Positions 8,177 to 16,928 of a stretch of 64,000 bases of DNA are shown here, piece after piece. The notes beneath the pieces are model-generated. The model was given only the letters and a program-made list of their open reading frames with translations, made no database searches and was not told the DNA's origin. Position 1 is the stretch's first letter, and the number at the start of each line of letters is the position of its first letter. The translations under genes and the position numbers were made by a program. Source of the DNA: Burkholderiales bacterium (GTDB lineage Bacteria; Pseudomonadota; Gammaproteobacteria; Burkholderiales; Burkholderiaceae_C); contig JADJDV010000001.1 in the NCBI GenBank assembly GCA_016702555.1, positions 62,001-126,000 of the forward strand, in the 5' to 3' direction.

Positions 8177-9116
8177 TCATGGTTCAACCTCCTGCGGCGC
8201 TGCCAACGAAGCAGGCTTGGTGGTGAATGCCTCTGCTTGCTCACGCCAGTAGTTTGCCTCGGCTTCGGCCGGCGGGATGTAGCCGATCGGTTCGAGCAGG
8301 CGATGGTGATTGAACCACGAGACCCACTCCAGCGTTGCCAGCTCGACCGCCTCGCGCGTCTTCCACGGGCCGCGCCGGTGAATGATCTCGGCCTTGTACA
8401 GCCCGTTGATCGTCTCGGCCAGCGCGTTGTCGTAGCTGTCGCCGGTAGAGCCCACCGAAGGTTCGATGCCGGCTTCGGCCAAGCGTTCGCTGTAGCGGAT
8501 CGAGACGTACTGGCTACCGCGGTCGCTGTGGTGCACGAGGTCGCCATCGCGTTCGGCACGCCGAGCGTACAGCGCCTGCTCCAGCGCGTCGAGCACGAAG
8601 TCGGTCTGCATCGAACTGCTCACCCGCCAGCCCACGATGCGCCGCGCGAACACGTCGACCACGAAGCCCGTAGACGAAGCCCTGCCAGGTCGAAACGTAG
8701 GTGAAGTCCGCCACCCAGAGCTGGTTGGGCCGCCGCGCCTGGAAGTGCCGATTGACACGGTCCAGCGGACACGCCGCCTTGGCATCGGGCACCGTCGTGC
8801 GCACGCCCTTGCCGCGGCGCACGCCTTGCAGCCCCAGCCGCCGCATCAAGCGCTCCACCGTGCAGCGCGCCACCGTCACGCCTTCGCGCAGCAGTTGCCG
8901 CCACACCTTGTCGGCGCCGTACACGCGCAGGTTGGCGTCGAACAGGCGCTGCACCTGCGGCATCAGCTCGGCGTCGCGCTGCACTCGCGCGGGCAGCCGC
9001 GCCGGCTCGCGCACTCGGGCAGCATGGCGCCGGTACGCCGACGGGGCGACCTGCCGCGCGCTACAGATCGGCTCGACCCCGTGAGCAGCCCGGTGCTCGT
9101 CGATGAAGGCGTTCAC
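8177..9116 (-). pseudogene. IS3-family OrfB transposase, frameshifted
   Basis: The frame opens at 9116 with a GTG whose TG overlaps the orfA stop (GTGA). It encodes the HTH_21 region (LRVYGADKVWRQLLREG) and the start of the rve integrase core (PNQLWVADFTYVSTWQGFVY). The frame is lost near 8670 and continues in another frame as VVDVFARRIVGWRVS, LVHHSDRGSQYVSIRYSERL and SYDNALAETINGLYKAE. The catalytic D-D-E parts exist but in two frames. The N-terminal half alone would end at 8514. Confidence 0.8.
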
Positions 9117-9436
9117 TTCTTGTGGTGGCGGTCGAGCTCCGCCTGGGCGAAATAGGCGCTTACCAGCTTCAGGATCTCGTTGGTCTTGCGCAGCTCGCGC
9201 ACCTCGCGCTCGAGTTCCTTGATGCGCTGCCGCTCACTGGTCGTCGGGCCGGGCCGCACGCCGCTGTCGCGCTCGCCTTGGCGCACCCACTTGCGCAGCG
9301 TCTCGGCCGTGCAGCCGATCTTGCCCGCGATCGACTCGATCGCCGCCCACTGCGACGGATATTGGTCCTTGGCGTCGAAGACCATGCGCACCGCGCGCTC
9401 GATAACCTCGGGGGAATACTTCGGGGACTTCCTCAT
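9113..9436 (-). CDS. IS3-family OrfA (IS51 group)
   Basis: This 107-residue OrfA has the helix-turn-helix opening KYSPEVIERAVRMVFDAKDQ and CTAETLRKWVRQGERDSG. A leucine-zipper-like heptad region follows (ERQRIKELEREVRELRKTNE). It is intact, and its stop overlaps the orfB start. The protein binds the IS ends and assists transposition. With orfB broken, this copy is unlikely to move by itself. Confidence 0.85.
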   Translation of the reverse strand: MRKSPKYSPEVIERAVRMVFDAKDQYPSQWAAIESIAGKIGCTAETLRKWVRQGERDSGVRPGPTTSERQRIKELEREVRELRKTNEILKLVSAYFAQAELDRHHKK

Positions 9437-9954
9437 CTTGGCTCCATTCTCAATCGAAGGAGCCTCCTCAAATTGCGGGGCGGTTCATGGTGCAGGAAGC
9501 CAAGAAGGCAAACACCGGCAAAGTATTCCTTGTGCTGGACAACCTGAAGGTTCATCACGCCAAGCTGGTCAAGGCGTGGCTACAGGAGAACAAGGAGCAC
9601 ATCGAAGTGTTCTACCTGCCCAGCTACAGCCCGGAGCTGAACCCCGACGAGATGCTCAACGCGAACCTGAAGGCCGCCGTCACGAGCCAGGCGCCCAATC
9701 GGCGCAAGGGTCAACTCAAGCAGCGGCCATCGGGCACCTGCGGCACCTGCAGAAATCGCCCGCCAAGGTCAAGCAGTTCTTCCAGAAGGAATCGGTCAAA
9801 TATGCGGCTTGATTTATTTGTTCAAGTGGTTTGATTTCGGATCAATAATGTATCGACAGCAATGTTACGTGACATGCTGACGCAGGAACACGGGACCGGC
9901 CGTCCGCAATTGAGGGTCGAAGCAGCCAAAGGATAGATATACGATGGAATCTGG

Positions 9955-12258
9955 TCAGAAGTAGACAACATCTGGCGAAGATGGTCGATCCCCCATTTCT
10001 ACCATTACCCACGCATCTTCCAAGATCACCATAAGATTGCTCAATCTAATCAGTTCCAGATCGCGTCGATCGTAAAAATCCAAGAGCTCCTGTCGTAAAG
10101 CGAAGTAACGAATGGCTGCATTAATGTTCGGCAAGGATCTTAACCTGAATTTCTTAGCGATGTCTTCAATTTGCGTCTCACTCAGGTTCTCTAATTGAGA
10201 TGGTGCTTCGGTCAACCTATGTTCGCTCAACACAGAAACACGAAGCTTGAACTGCTGGTACCGCTGTTCACTCAACTCGTTGTAGCGACGAACCTCATCC
10301 CGAGTAGTTGGAATCAGATGTTCTACGTCATCGACGACCGACGAGCGCACTGGCATTTGTACGCCCATGGCGACTAAGGCGCTATTTAAGGCGCGCAATT
10401 TGTCGTTCAACTCTTGCTCCATGGCCAGTACCGACGCTAATGCCGCCTTGGTGTCATCCACCAAGCGCCCATATCCATCTCGACCATATTTAGATGGACG
10501 TACCACCATTCTTCCCGCGAAGTTTGCACTCTCCATGACCTCAGACGGACGCCACCAAGATCTCTTGAATCCAATCGCTTCCCATGCCTCAATATGACGA
10601 GCAGCATAGACGATTTCTGCTCTTTGGTTAAGCGGCACATCGTTCAGATACGCTTGTAAAAGATGAAGTAACTCTCGTCCTTCGTCAAAAGCCTCGTGCT
10701 TCATTCTGGCAATGAAATCTTCGACAGAGACCGTGAATTTTTTTTGTTCTGTTGACTCTAATTCCTTATAGCTTTCTCCATACAAATACTGGAAAACTAC
10801 GCAATACAAATACCTTAAGTTCCACCATCCTCCCGCTCCAAAACACCCTATTGCACTGCGCCAGAATAGCATTTGGCGTGCTATCTTGCAGTTGTCATTT
10901 CGGAATATCCGTTGCGAAACACGAGCTGGCTTGGAATGCCTCAACTGCCCATTGACTTGGCTTGCAAGCGTACTGCCCGGACGAGGCCAAGTGCCAAAAT
11001 AATCTTGATCTTTGAATCCCTTCTCCTGAGCGGGGTCAGGAAAATTCGTGAGACCCGGGGCACGGACTCCTACTGTCGACAAGGCGCTGTATCTCTGCCC
11101 AATCGCTGCCAGAACTGTTTCCCCACCATTACAAGAACCATCAAACAGCGTAATGTCTGCTCCTCGCTGTGACGCGCCAACGATTGCCGTCTGAATCTGC
11201 TCAAGTGTAAACGTCCCAGATTGAGGTTGAAGGATATGGTGAGCGGACCATTGAACTCCTTGATCTTTCAGCGTGGGGCGAGGGTCGCCACCATGAACAC
11301 CTAAGTAAATAAACAGTCGGTCCCCCACCTGCATTACATCTGCGCGTTCCGTGATGGTCTTCACGGCGCTTTCAGCACTACTGACCGTGGAAACATCGTA
11401 ACCTCGCTGCCGCAATCGCTGGTCCAAGGAGGCAATCACACCAGAGAAATCATCGTTCTTAATCAGCAAACCAAGCCGCGTGCCTAACTCCGAACGGTAC
11501 GCACCCTCATAACCCGCCACGTAAATAGGCCTAAATCCCGTAGCCGTCATCCGGTCAAATATTATTTGGTGATCGGCTGCCGTCAATCCATGCCGCTGCT
11601 GATATGTGCCTTCAATCTTTTCCCAAATGCCTGCGTACACATCGCGATTACCGTCGCGACAAGCGTGTGCACATAGCAAACGATAGCCGTTCTGCTGCTG
11701 CTCACGCATAACCTGGGCAAATGTATGATGATCGATATTGTGTCGGCATACCCAGCCCGCACTCGGCGTTTGGTCCCAAATGGCACCGTACCGAACACCT
11801 GCAGATGTCGGATAAACGGTGATCCAAACTGGCCTAAATCCCTTCCCCCGGTGTGCGTCAAATTCACGTTGATAGCCCTCGGTAGTCATGCCATGACGCG
11901 CACTCCAAGCTTGCGCTGCAGATCGCTCCCAAAGCGCAACAAAATGCTCTCGACCTTGATCGAGATAGCCGCTGAGGCACCTCAATCGATAGCCTTGTCG
12001 AACCATATCGTCAAAATAGAGTTGGTAATCTTGTGCAGGAATACCGTGCCGTGCAGTCCAGCTTGGACCAGATGATGCGTCCCACAAGCTGACAAAGCGG
12101 GCTTCGCCACTGGAAGAGACGCCCCCGACACAGACTGGCCGATACCCCTGTCGAGGCAAAGTGTCGAAGTCCTTCTGATAGTCGGCTGCACTCAGGTTAT
12201 GTCGGGCGATCCAAGCATGACGAGACCCTTGTGTCCAAGACGAAATGTAGAGCTGCAT
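9955..12258 (-). CDS. Five-repeat (BTRD1-like) protein with caspase-like His/Cys peptidase domain
   Basis: The product is 767 residues. Residues about 12-252 are five tandem repeats of ~51 residues; each opens W-x-x-RH (W16, W67, W118, W169, Y219) and runs to a FRP/YRP strand and a closing W near residue 60, 110 and so on. This matches the bacterial tandem repeat family as I know it. Residues ~260-390 resemble caspase/gingipain-type peptidases: RLFIYLGVHGG holds His322 and ITLFDGSCNGGE holds Cys376, each after a hydrophobic strand. Residues 464-494 are Trp/Gly-rich and hydrophobic; the C-terminal third is helical. No signal peptide is seen. A GGAGG lies seven bases before the ATG. Base use is AT-richer than its neighbours, suggesting transfer. 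The substrate and role are unknown. Confidence 0.75.
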   Translation of the reverse strand: MQLYISSWTQGSRHAWIARHNLSAADYQKDFDTLPRQGYRPVCVGGVSSSGEARFVSLWDASSGPSWTARHGIPAQDYQLYFDDMVRQGYRLRCLSGYLDQGREHFVALWERSAAQAWSARHGMTTEGYQREFDAHRGKGFRPVWITVYPTSAGVRYGAIWDQTPSAGWVCRHNIDHHTFAQVMREQQQNGYRLLCAHACRDGNRDVYAGIWEKIEGTYQQRHGLTAADHQIIFDRMTATGFRPIYVAGYEGAYRSELGTRLGLLIKNDDFSGVIASLDQRLRQRGYDVSTVSSAESAVKTITERADVMQVGDRLFIYLGVHGGDPRPTLKDQGVQWSAHHILQPQSGTFTLEQIQTAIVGASQRGADITLFDGSCNGGETVLAAIGQRYSALSTVGVRAPGLTNFPDPAQEKGFKDQDYFGTWPRPGSTLASQVNGQLRHSKPARVSQRIFRNDNCKIARQMLFWRSAIGCFGAGGWWNLRYLYCVVFQYLYGESYKELESTEQKKFTVSVEDFIARMKHEAFDEGRELLHLLQAYLNDVPLNQRAEIVYAARHIEAWEAIGFKRSWWRPSEVMESANFAGRMVVRPSKYGRDGYGRLVDDTKAALASVLAMEQELNDKLRALNSALVAMGVQMPVRSSVVDDVEHLIPTTRDEVRRYNELSEQRYQQFKLRVSVLSEHRLTEAPSQLENLSETQIEDIAKKFRLRSLPNINAAIRYFALRQELLDFYDRRDLELIRLSNLMVILEDAWVMVEMGDRPSSPDVVYF

Positions 12259-12479
12259 AAGGCCTCCAAAAGTGAACGACGATGGACTTCAAACAGTCCA
12301 TTTCTTATTGGACCACATGACTACACACCAATACAATACTTCATCGAGGTTGCGTTTTCCACGAGATTGCTGTACATAGCGCTACCTTCCAGAAGACGCC
12401 ATCCGCGCATTGAATGCCTCCGCTGGAGGTGATTCGTCTCCCTGATAAGCGAACCAATCGGACGCCTGAGGCAGCGCAC
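12259..12479. other. AT-richer leader region of the caspase-like gene, with a 7-bp hairpin
   Basis: This gap should hold the promoter for the minus-strand gene. ATGGACT (12282-12288) and AGTCCAT (12295-12301) form a perfect stem around a six-base loop, between the ribosome site and the upstream region. It could be an operator or a leader hairpin. No clear -35/-10 pair was assigned. The right part of the gap (about 12400-12479) returns to host-like base composition. Confidence 0.35.
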
Positions 12480-12796
12480 ATGCACGAATTTTTGCCAGAA
12501 AGCATGACCCGTACAGAAATCAACACTACCCGCGGGCCGCTGCTGCTCGAGTTCGGCGCCAACTGGTGCGGCTGGTGCCGTGGCGCGCAGCCGGACATCC
12601 GAGCAGCGTTCGAGCAGGCCGGCGCGGACGTGATGCACGTGAAGGTCGAGGATGGGCCCGGCCAGCGGCTGGGACGCAGCTTCGGCGTCAAGCTGTGGCC
12701 GACGCTAGTGTTTCTGCGCGAGGGCACGGAGGTGGCGCGCCTGGTGCGGCCGCAAGGCAGCGAGGGATCCGCGACGCCTTGCGCCGCCTGGCGTGA
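12480..12796 (+). pseudogene. Second small thioredoxin gene, C-terminal frameshift
   Basis: It is closely related to the gene at 7197: FLPESMTRTEINTTRGPLLL, the WCGWC active site, then FGVKLWPTLVFLREG. After LVRPQGSEG (near 12766) the matching tail GIRDALRRLA and its stop at 12796 lie in another frame. In the unshifted frame the protein would run on to 12968 through sequence antisense to the next gene, which looks random. The catalytic fold is almost complete, so a modified protein may still be made. Confidence 0.7.
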
Positions 12797-12850
12797 ACCG
12801 GGGCGCGCATCGGCCGAAGCCAGTCTGCCGCCGCCAACGATCGCGCTAGA

Positions 12851-13861
12851 TCAAGGGTTTGCCGGGCCGGTCGCGCTGCGTTCCCACGGCGGCAGCGGCT
12901 CGAATTCGGCCGCCAGCAGTTCCAGCAGCACCCGCACCTTGGGCGTGCGGCGGCGGCTGGGCGTGTAGCAGGCGTACAGGTGTGAGCCGAACGGGGTGCG
13001 CGGCTCGACGTCGGCCAGCACGCGCTGCAGGCGGCCGGCGGCGGCGTGCGGGGCGGCCAGGTAGGTCGGCAGGATGGCCAGGCCCCAGCCCGCCAGCGCC
13101 GCTTCCAGCAGGCAATCGGTGTTGTTGACGCGCAGGCGCGCGGTGGTGGCATGCACGTGCTCGCCGCCGCCGGGGGTGAGCAGATGCCAGCGGTGCGCCT
13201 CGGTCATCAGGTAGCTCAGGGTCTGGTGGTGGCTCAGCTCGGCCACGCTGGCGGGCAGGCCGTGCGCTTGCAGGTAGGCCGGTGAGCCGTAGATGCCGCG
13301 GCCCAGGTTGGCGAGCTTGCGCGCCACCGCGTCCTGCGGCGGCGAGCGCGTCATGCGCAGCGCCAGGTCGATGTCGCTTTCTTCCAGGTCAATCAACTGG
13401 TCGGTCAGGATCAGCTCGCAGACCAGACGCGGGTATTGCGCCGCCAGCCGCGGCAACAGCGGCGCCACGTGCAGGCGCCCGAAGGTGATGGTGGCGCTGA
13501 CACGCAGCACGCCATGCGGCTCATCGCCCAGGTTGCCGACCGCGAGCTGGGTCGCAGCCACGCTCTCCAGCGCCGCCAGCGCGTGCTGGTGGAACACCTG
13601 GCCGGCCGGCGTCAGCGCCAGGCGGCGCGTGCTGCGCTCCAGCAGGCGCGTGCCGAAGCTGGACTCCAACTCGGCCACCTGCCGGCTGACCTGGGCGCGC
13701 GTGCAGTCCAGCAGGCGCGCAGCGCCGGCCATGCTGCCGGCCTCGACCACCTTGACGAAGGTCTGCCAGGCCGACAGCCAGGGCATGGGCCGCTCGGCCA
13801 GTCGATGCAGGCCGGCGGCAGTGGCAGAGCCGTGGGTGCGCGCGGCATGACCGGGTTTCAT
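12851..13861 (-). CDS. LysR-family transcriptional regulator
   Basis: The product is about 336 residues from the ATG at 13861, with a helix-turn-helix in WQTFVKVVEAGSMAGAARLL and CTRAQVSRQVAELESSFG, and the linker LLERSTRRLALTPAG. The effector domain has the CrgA-type segment GVLRVSATITFGRLHVAPLL. A Met at PMPWLSAWQTF is a possible later start. It is divergent from an MFS transporter gene with one palindrome between them, so it probably controls that transporter. The inducer is unknown. Confidence 0.88.
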   Translation of the reverse strand: MKPGHAARTHGSATAAGLHRLAERPMPWLSAWQTFVKVVEAGSMAGAARLLDCTRAQVSRQVAELESSFGTRLLERSTRRLALTPAGQVFHQHALAALESVAATQLAVGNLGDEPHGVLRVSATITFGRLHVAPLLPRLAAQYPRLVCELILTDQLIDLEESDIDLALRMTRSPPQDAVARKLANLGRGIYGSPAYLQAHGLPASVAELSHHQTLSYLMTEAHRWHLLTPGGGEHVHATTARLRVNNTDCLLEAALAGWGLAILPTYLAAPHAAAGRLQRVLADVEPRTPFGSHLYACYTPSRRRTPKVRVLLELLAAEFEPLPPWERSATGPANP

Positions 13862-13880
13862 TGTCAATGATTCGTTGACA
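13862..13880. promoter_or_regulatory. LysR-type operator candidate between regulator and MFS gene
   Basis: TGTCAA (13862-13867) and TTGACA (13875-13880) form a perfect inverted repeat with a 7-base gap. It touches the regulator's start codon on its upstream side and lies in the divergent promoter region. The position fits an autoregulatory site. Confidence 0.45.
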
Positions 13881-13987
13881 TAGTGCGCCGGATTATGGGG
13901 TATTCCGTCCCCTGCGCAGGGCCTATGATCGGCCGACATTTTTCAGCGCGGCGCCTGGCGCACGCGGTTTTCTCCCGGATCTGACCC

Positions 13988-15208
13988 ATGCTCGACACAC
14001 TGCGGCGCAGCGGCGCGCTCGGCATCACACTGGCGGCCGCCGGCATCCTGATGGTGACCATGGGCGCGCGCCAGTCGCTCGGCCTGTTCGTCGGCCCGCT
14101 CAACACCAGCACCGGCCTGGGGATCGCCGCCATCAGCTTCGCGATGGCGGTGGCGCAGTTCAGCTGGGGTGCGGTGCAGCCGCTGGCTGGCGCGGCGGCC
14201 GATCGCTGGGGCCCGCGCCCGGTGCTGCTGGCGGGCATCCTGCTGCTGACGCTGGGCAGCGCCATCACGCCCTTCATGAGCAGCACCTGGGGCCTGACCT
14301 TCGCCATCGGCCTGGTGTCGGCGATCGGCGCCGGCGCGGGCAGCTTCTCGGTGTTGATCGGCGCCGCCGCGCAGCGCATGGCGCCCGAGGCGCGCGGCGC
14401 CGCCTCGGGCGTGATCAATGCCGGTGGCTCGCTGGGGCAGTTCGTGTTCGCGCCACTGCTGCAGAAGCTGATCCAGTTGCTGGGCTGGATGGGCGCCATG
14501 TATTCGCTGGCGGTGATGACGCTGCTGGCGCTGCCCCTGGTGGGCCGCGTGACCAAGGGCAGCCAGGGCGGCCACGGCAGCGTGGCGGCGGTCAGCGAAC
14601 CGGGCCTGCGCGCCACCGTCCGGAGCGCCATGGTCGACCGCAGCTACCTGCTGCTGCACGCGGGCTTTTTCACCTGCGGCTTTCACATCGCCTTCCTGGT
14701 CACGCACCTGCCGACCGAAGTCGACCTGTGCGGCCTGCCGCCGTCGGTGGCGAGCTGGTCGCTGGCGCTGATCGGGCTGGCCAACATCGTCGGCAGCCTG
14801 TGGGTGGGTCATCTGGTGGGCCAGTACCGCAGCAAGATGATTCTGGCGCTGATGTACGCCAGCCGCGCCGTGCTGGTGCTGGTCTACCTGGCGATGCCGC
14901 GCGAGCCCTGGGTGTTCTACCTGTTTGCCATCGGCCTGGGCCTGACCTGGCTGGCCACGGTGCCGCCGACGGCGGGCCTGTGCGCCAAGCTGTTCGGCGT
15001 ACGCTACCTGGGCACGCTGTTCGGGTTGACGCTGCTGAGCCACCAGGTCGGCGGCTTTCTGGGCGCCTGGCTGGGCGGGCTGGCGATCACGCGCTTTGGC
15101 GACTACACGTGGATGTGGTGGGCCGACATCGTGCTGGCGCTGCTGGCGGCGCTGCTCAACCTGCCGATCCGCGAGGCGCGGGTGCAGCGCGCGGTGGCGG
15201 CTGCCTGA
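13988..15208 (+). CDS. Major facilitator superfamily transporter
   Basis: This 406-residue inner-membrane protein has about twelve hydrophobic segments. The MFS loop motif is visible as LAGAAADRWGPRPVLLAG between helices 2 and 3, and a second charged loop, VGHLVGQYRSKMI, lies in the C-terminal half. It resembles the oxalate/formate or YbfB-like antiporter group of Burkholderiales, but the substrate cannot be named. It is divergent from a LysR gene and ends 30 bp before the convergent ligase gene. Confidence 0.88.
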   Translation: MLDTLRRSGALGITLAAAGILMVTMGARQSLGLFVGPLNTSTGLGIAAISFAMAVAQFSWGAVQPLAGAAADRWGPRPVLLAGILLLTLGSAITPFMSSTWGLTFAIGLVSAIGAGAGSFSVLIGAAAQRMAPEARGAASGVINAGGSLGQFVFAPLLQKLIQLLGWMGAMYSLAVMTLLALPLVGRVTKGSQGGHGSVAAVSEPGLRATVRSAMVDRSYLLLHAGFFTCGFHIAFLVTHLPTEVDLCGLPPSVASWSLALIGLANIVGSLWVGHLVGQYRSKMILALMYASRAVLVLVYLAMPREPWVFYLFAIGLGLTWLATVPPTAGLCAKLFGVRYLGTLFGLTLLSHQVGGFLGAWLGGLAITRFGDYTWMWWADIVLALLAALLNLPIREARVQRAVAAA

Positions 15209-15212
15209 GCCT

Positions 15213-15232
15213 GATGACTGCGCGCAGTCATC
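15213..15232. terminator. Palindromic hairpin between convergent genes
   Basis: GATGACTGCG and CGCAGTCATC form a perfect 20-base palindrome in the 30-bp gap between the MFS gene and the converging ligase gene. There is no clear T tract. It may act as a two-way terminator or simply be a folded spacer. Confidence 0.4.
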
Positions 15233-15238
15233 AAACCT

Positions 15239-16636
15239 TCATTCCGGCATCACGACCCGGCACGCCTTGCCGCTGCGTCCGCGCGGCAGATCGCAGCCCG
15301 GCTCGCCCAGCACCTCGATCGGCGCCGCGCCCTGCAGCGTGGCGAAGCGCTGCAAGGCCGTGGCGCAGCGATCGATGGCGGCCTTGGCCTCGGCGCCGCG
15401 CAGCGGCACGCGCAACACCAGGGTGCTGGCGCCGCGCTGCTGCAACTGGAAGTCGAACACCGCGCCCTCCTCCTCGATCACGGTGCACAGCGCCATCGGC
15501 AGCAGGCTGACGGTCTGGCCCGGGCGCCGCGCGGGCACGCGCAACACGTCGTCGCCGCGGCCCTGCACCTCGATCACCGGCAGCGCCGAGCCGCAGGCGC
15601 AGCGCTCCGCCCGCAGCGTCAGCTGGTCGCCCAGGTCGTAGCGGATCAGCGGCTGCACCAGGTTGGCCAGGTTGGTCAGCAGCACGCTGTGCGAGGGCTG
15701 TCCGGGCGGCACCGGGCGATGCCGCTCGTCGACCGGCTCCAGCACCACCCAGTCCTCGTTCACGTGCAGGCACCCGTGCGCGCACTCCCACGCGATCGGC
15801 AGGAATTCCGAGCTGCCGTAGCTGTTGCGCACCTGGGCATCGAAGGCGGCGGCGACGCGGGCGCGCACCGCCGCACTCAGCGTCTCGCCGCCGGTCAGCA
15901 CGCAGCGCGGCCGGATGCGCAGGCGGCCGGCCTCGACCTCGTCGGCCAGCATGGCGGCGGCAGTGGGGTAGGTGGCCAGGATGGCGGGCTGGAACTCGTT
16001 CAGCGCCTGCACCAGCTCGGCGGTCGGCTGCAACAGGCTGAAGCTGCGCGCGGTGGCGGCCAGCCAGGGGTTGATGCGGCGCAGGCGCTCGAAGCTGACC
16101 ACGCTGGCGAAATGCCCGCCGGTGGCGGTGACCAGCGCGCTGCGCTCGGTGGCGCCCAGCGCGGCCAGGGCGCCGAACAGGCCGCTGGCGCCACGCCCCG
16201 GCACCCGGTGGCGCACCGCCTCGAGCGCGTCGTACACCGCCATCGCGCGCGCGTCCTGCACGAACACGCCCGGCTCGCCGCTGGTGCCCGAGCTTTCCCA
16301 CACCATGTAGCGGTCCAGCCAGGGATCGGCAACGCGCGTCGGATCGGCGGTGAACCCGCGCAATTCGTCCAGCCGCAGCGCCGGATCGGTGACCCAGTCG
16401 TCGAAGTGCGCCATCAGCTCGGCACGCGTGACGGGCGGCAGGCGCGACAGCGCCGACGAGCGCGCGCGTCCGCTGCCCAGGCGCTCGGCATAAAAGGCCG
16501 AGTTGCGCGCCGCCTCCAGCAGGCGCAGCAGGCGCTGCTGCTGGCGCTGCAGCAGCAGCGAGGGCGTGGCGTGGCTGGCGGCCATCACGTCCAGCGTGGC
16601 CGCCTGCAGATGCAGAGGGTCGAAAACGATGCTCAT
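15239..16636 (-). CDS. PaaK-like AMP-forming ligase family protein (phenylacetate-CoA ligase/F390 synthetase-like)
   Basis: This 465-residue member of the adenylate-forming superfamily is of the PaaK/LuxE type. The phosphate-binding region is WESSGTSGEPGVFVQD, the acidic loop is NSYGSSEFLPIAWEC, and the C-terminal part has LIRYDLGDQLTLRAERCACG, with the paired Cys seen in PaaK relatives. It probably activates a carboxylic acid as an acyl-AMP; the acid and acceptor are unknown. ATG at 16636 is chosen over a TTG two codons upstream. It is divergent from phaC across a 292-bp gap that holds an FNR-type box. Confidence 0.75.
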   Translation of the reverse strand: MSIVFDPLHLQAATLDVMAASHATPSLLLQRQQQRLLRLLEAARNSAFYAERLGSGRARSSALSRLPPVTRAELMAHFDDWVTDPALRLDELRGFTADPTRVADPWLDRYMVWESSGTSGEPGVFVQDARAMAVYDALEAVRHRVPGRGASGLFGALAALGATERSALVTATGGHFASVVSFERLRRINPWLAATARSFSLLQPTAELVQALNEFQPAILATYPTAAAMLADEVEAGRLRIRPRCVLTGGETLSAAVRARVAAAFDAQVRNSYGSSEFLPIAWECAHGCLHVNEDWVVLEPVDERHRPVPPGQPSHSVLLTNLANLVQPLIRYDLGDQLTLRAERCACGSALPVIEVQGRGDDVLRVPARRPGQTVSLLPMALCTVIEEEGAVFDFQLQQRGASTLVLRVPLRGAEAKAAIDRCATALQRFATLQGAAPIEVLGEPGCDLPRGRSGKACRVVMPE

Positions 16637-16777
16637 GGCCAACCGCCCTCACGGCGAGCCGTGGCGCGCCAGCATGCAAGGCGGATGCAGAGGCACATCC
16701 TGATCTCCTGTGGTGCGAACGCTGGCAATCGTCGCCAGCACTTGCCGCGTATCTTGACGATTGGGGGCAAGTCCGCC

Positions 16778-16791
16778 TTGACTTCGGTCAA
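16778..16791. promoter_or_regulatory. FNR/ANR-type box between the ligase gene and phaC
   Basis: TTGAC-TTCG-GTCAA is a perfect inverted repeat close to the FNR/ANR consensus TTGAT-N4-ATCAA. It lies 137 bp before phaC and 141 bp before the ligase start. Control of either gene is inferred. Two similar boxes occur in the cco region of this window. Confidence 0.5.
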
Positions 16792-16928
16792 TGGACAACC
16801 CCCGGGCTGGTTTATTCTGGCGGGTCCGCGGCGCGCGGCGGGTCATGCCTCCGACACGGAGCCGACGCAGCCTACGCGCGGTGCCGACCGAGAATCCGCT
16901 TTGAGCCTCTTTCGCCCCTGAGATCGCC

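Larger units (their letters stand above)
8046..9487 (-). mobile_element. IS3-family element, IS51/IS629-like group
   Basis: The ends are inverted repeats: the left reads TGAACCGCACCGGG, and the complement of the right reads TGAACCGCCCCGCA, each followed after a few bases by GAGGAGGC. The element is 1442 bp and carries orfA and a frameshifted orfB on the minus strand. No matching 3-4 bp target duplication borders it. Part of the surrounding IS630 transposase is missing, so a deletion next to one end is likely. Confidence 0.8.
7785..9812 (+). pseudogene. IS630-family transposase, split and partly deleted
   Basis: The N-terminal piece (7785-8045) is a helix-turn-helix domain: RRQVIKLRRAGWTYEAIAAD, then LGLSRTGVFDICKRY. 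The C-terminal piece resumes at about 9488 with the DDE region GKVFLVLDNLKVHHAKLVKA and FYLPSYSPELNPDEMLNANL. Roughly 130 residues between them are absent. A further frameshift near 9715 separates this from the normal tail LRHLQKSPAKVKQFF. The gene cannot make a working transposase. Confidence 0.8.
7752..9845 (+). mobile_element. IS630-family remnant, internally deleted and carrying a nested IS3-family element
   Basis: The terminal inverted repeats are recognisable: the left end reads TTGAATAGAAATCAAACC, and the complement of the right end reads TTGATCCGAAATCAAACC. TA stands at both junctions (7750-7751 and 9846-9847), as expected for IS630 target duplication. The transposase is present only as N- and C-terminal pieces around the nested element at 8046-9487, and its central part is missing. 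Confidence 0.75.

Noticed and set aside
8514..9116. Programmed frameshift inside the IS3 orfB as a way to rescue the gene
   Set aside because: The break lies in the middle of the integrase core with no slippery run of A or T, so a plain mutation is more likely than recoding.
12480..12968. Thioredoxin gene read as a 162-codon protein
   Set aside because: After the frameshift the extra ~65 residues are antisense to the LysR gene and low in complexity; the natural tail and stop at 12796 lie in the other frame.
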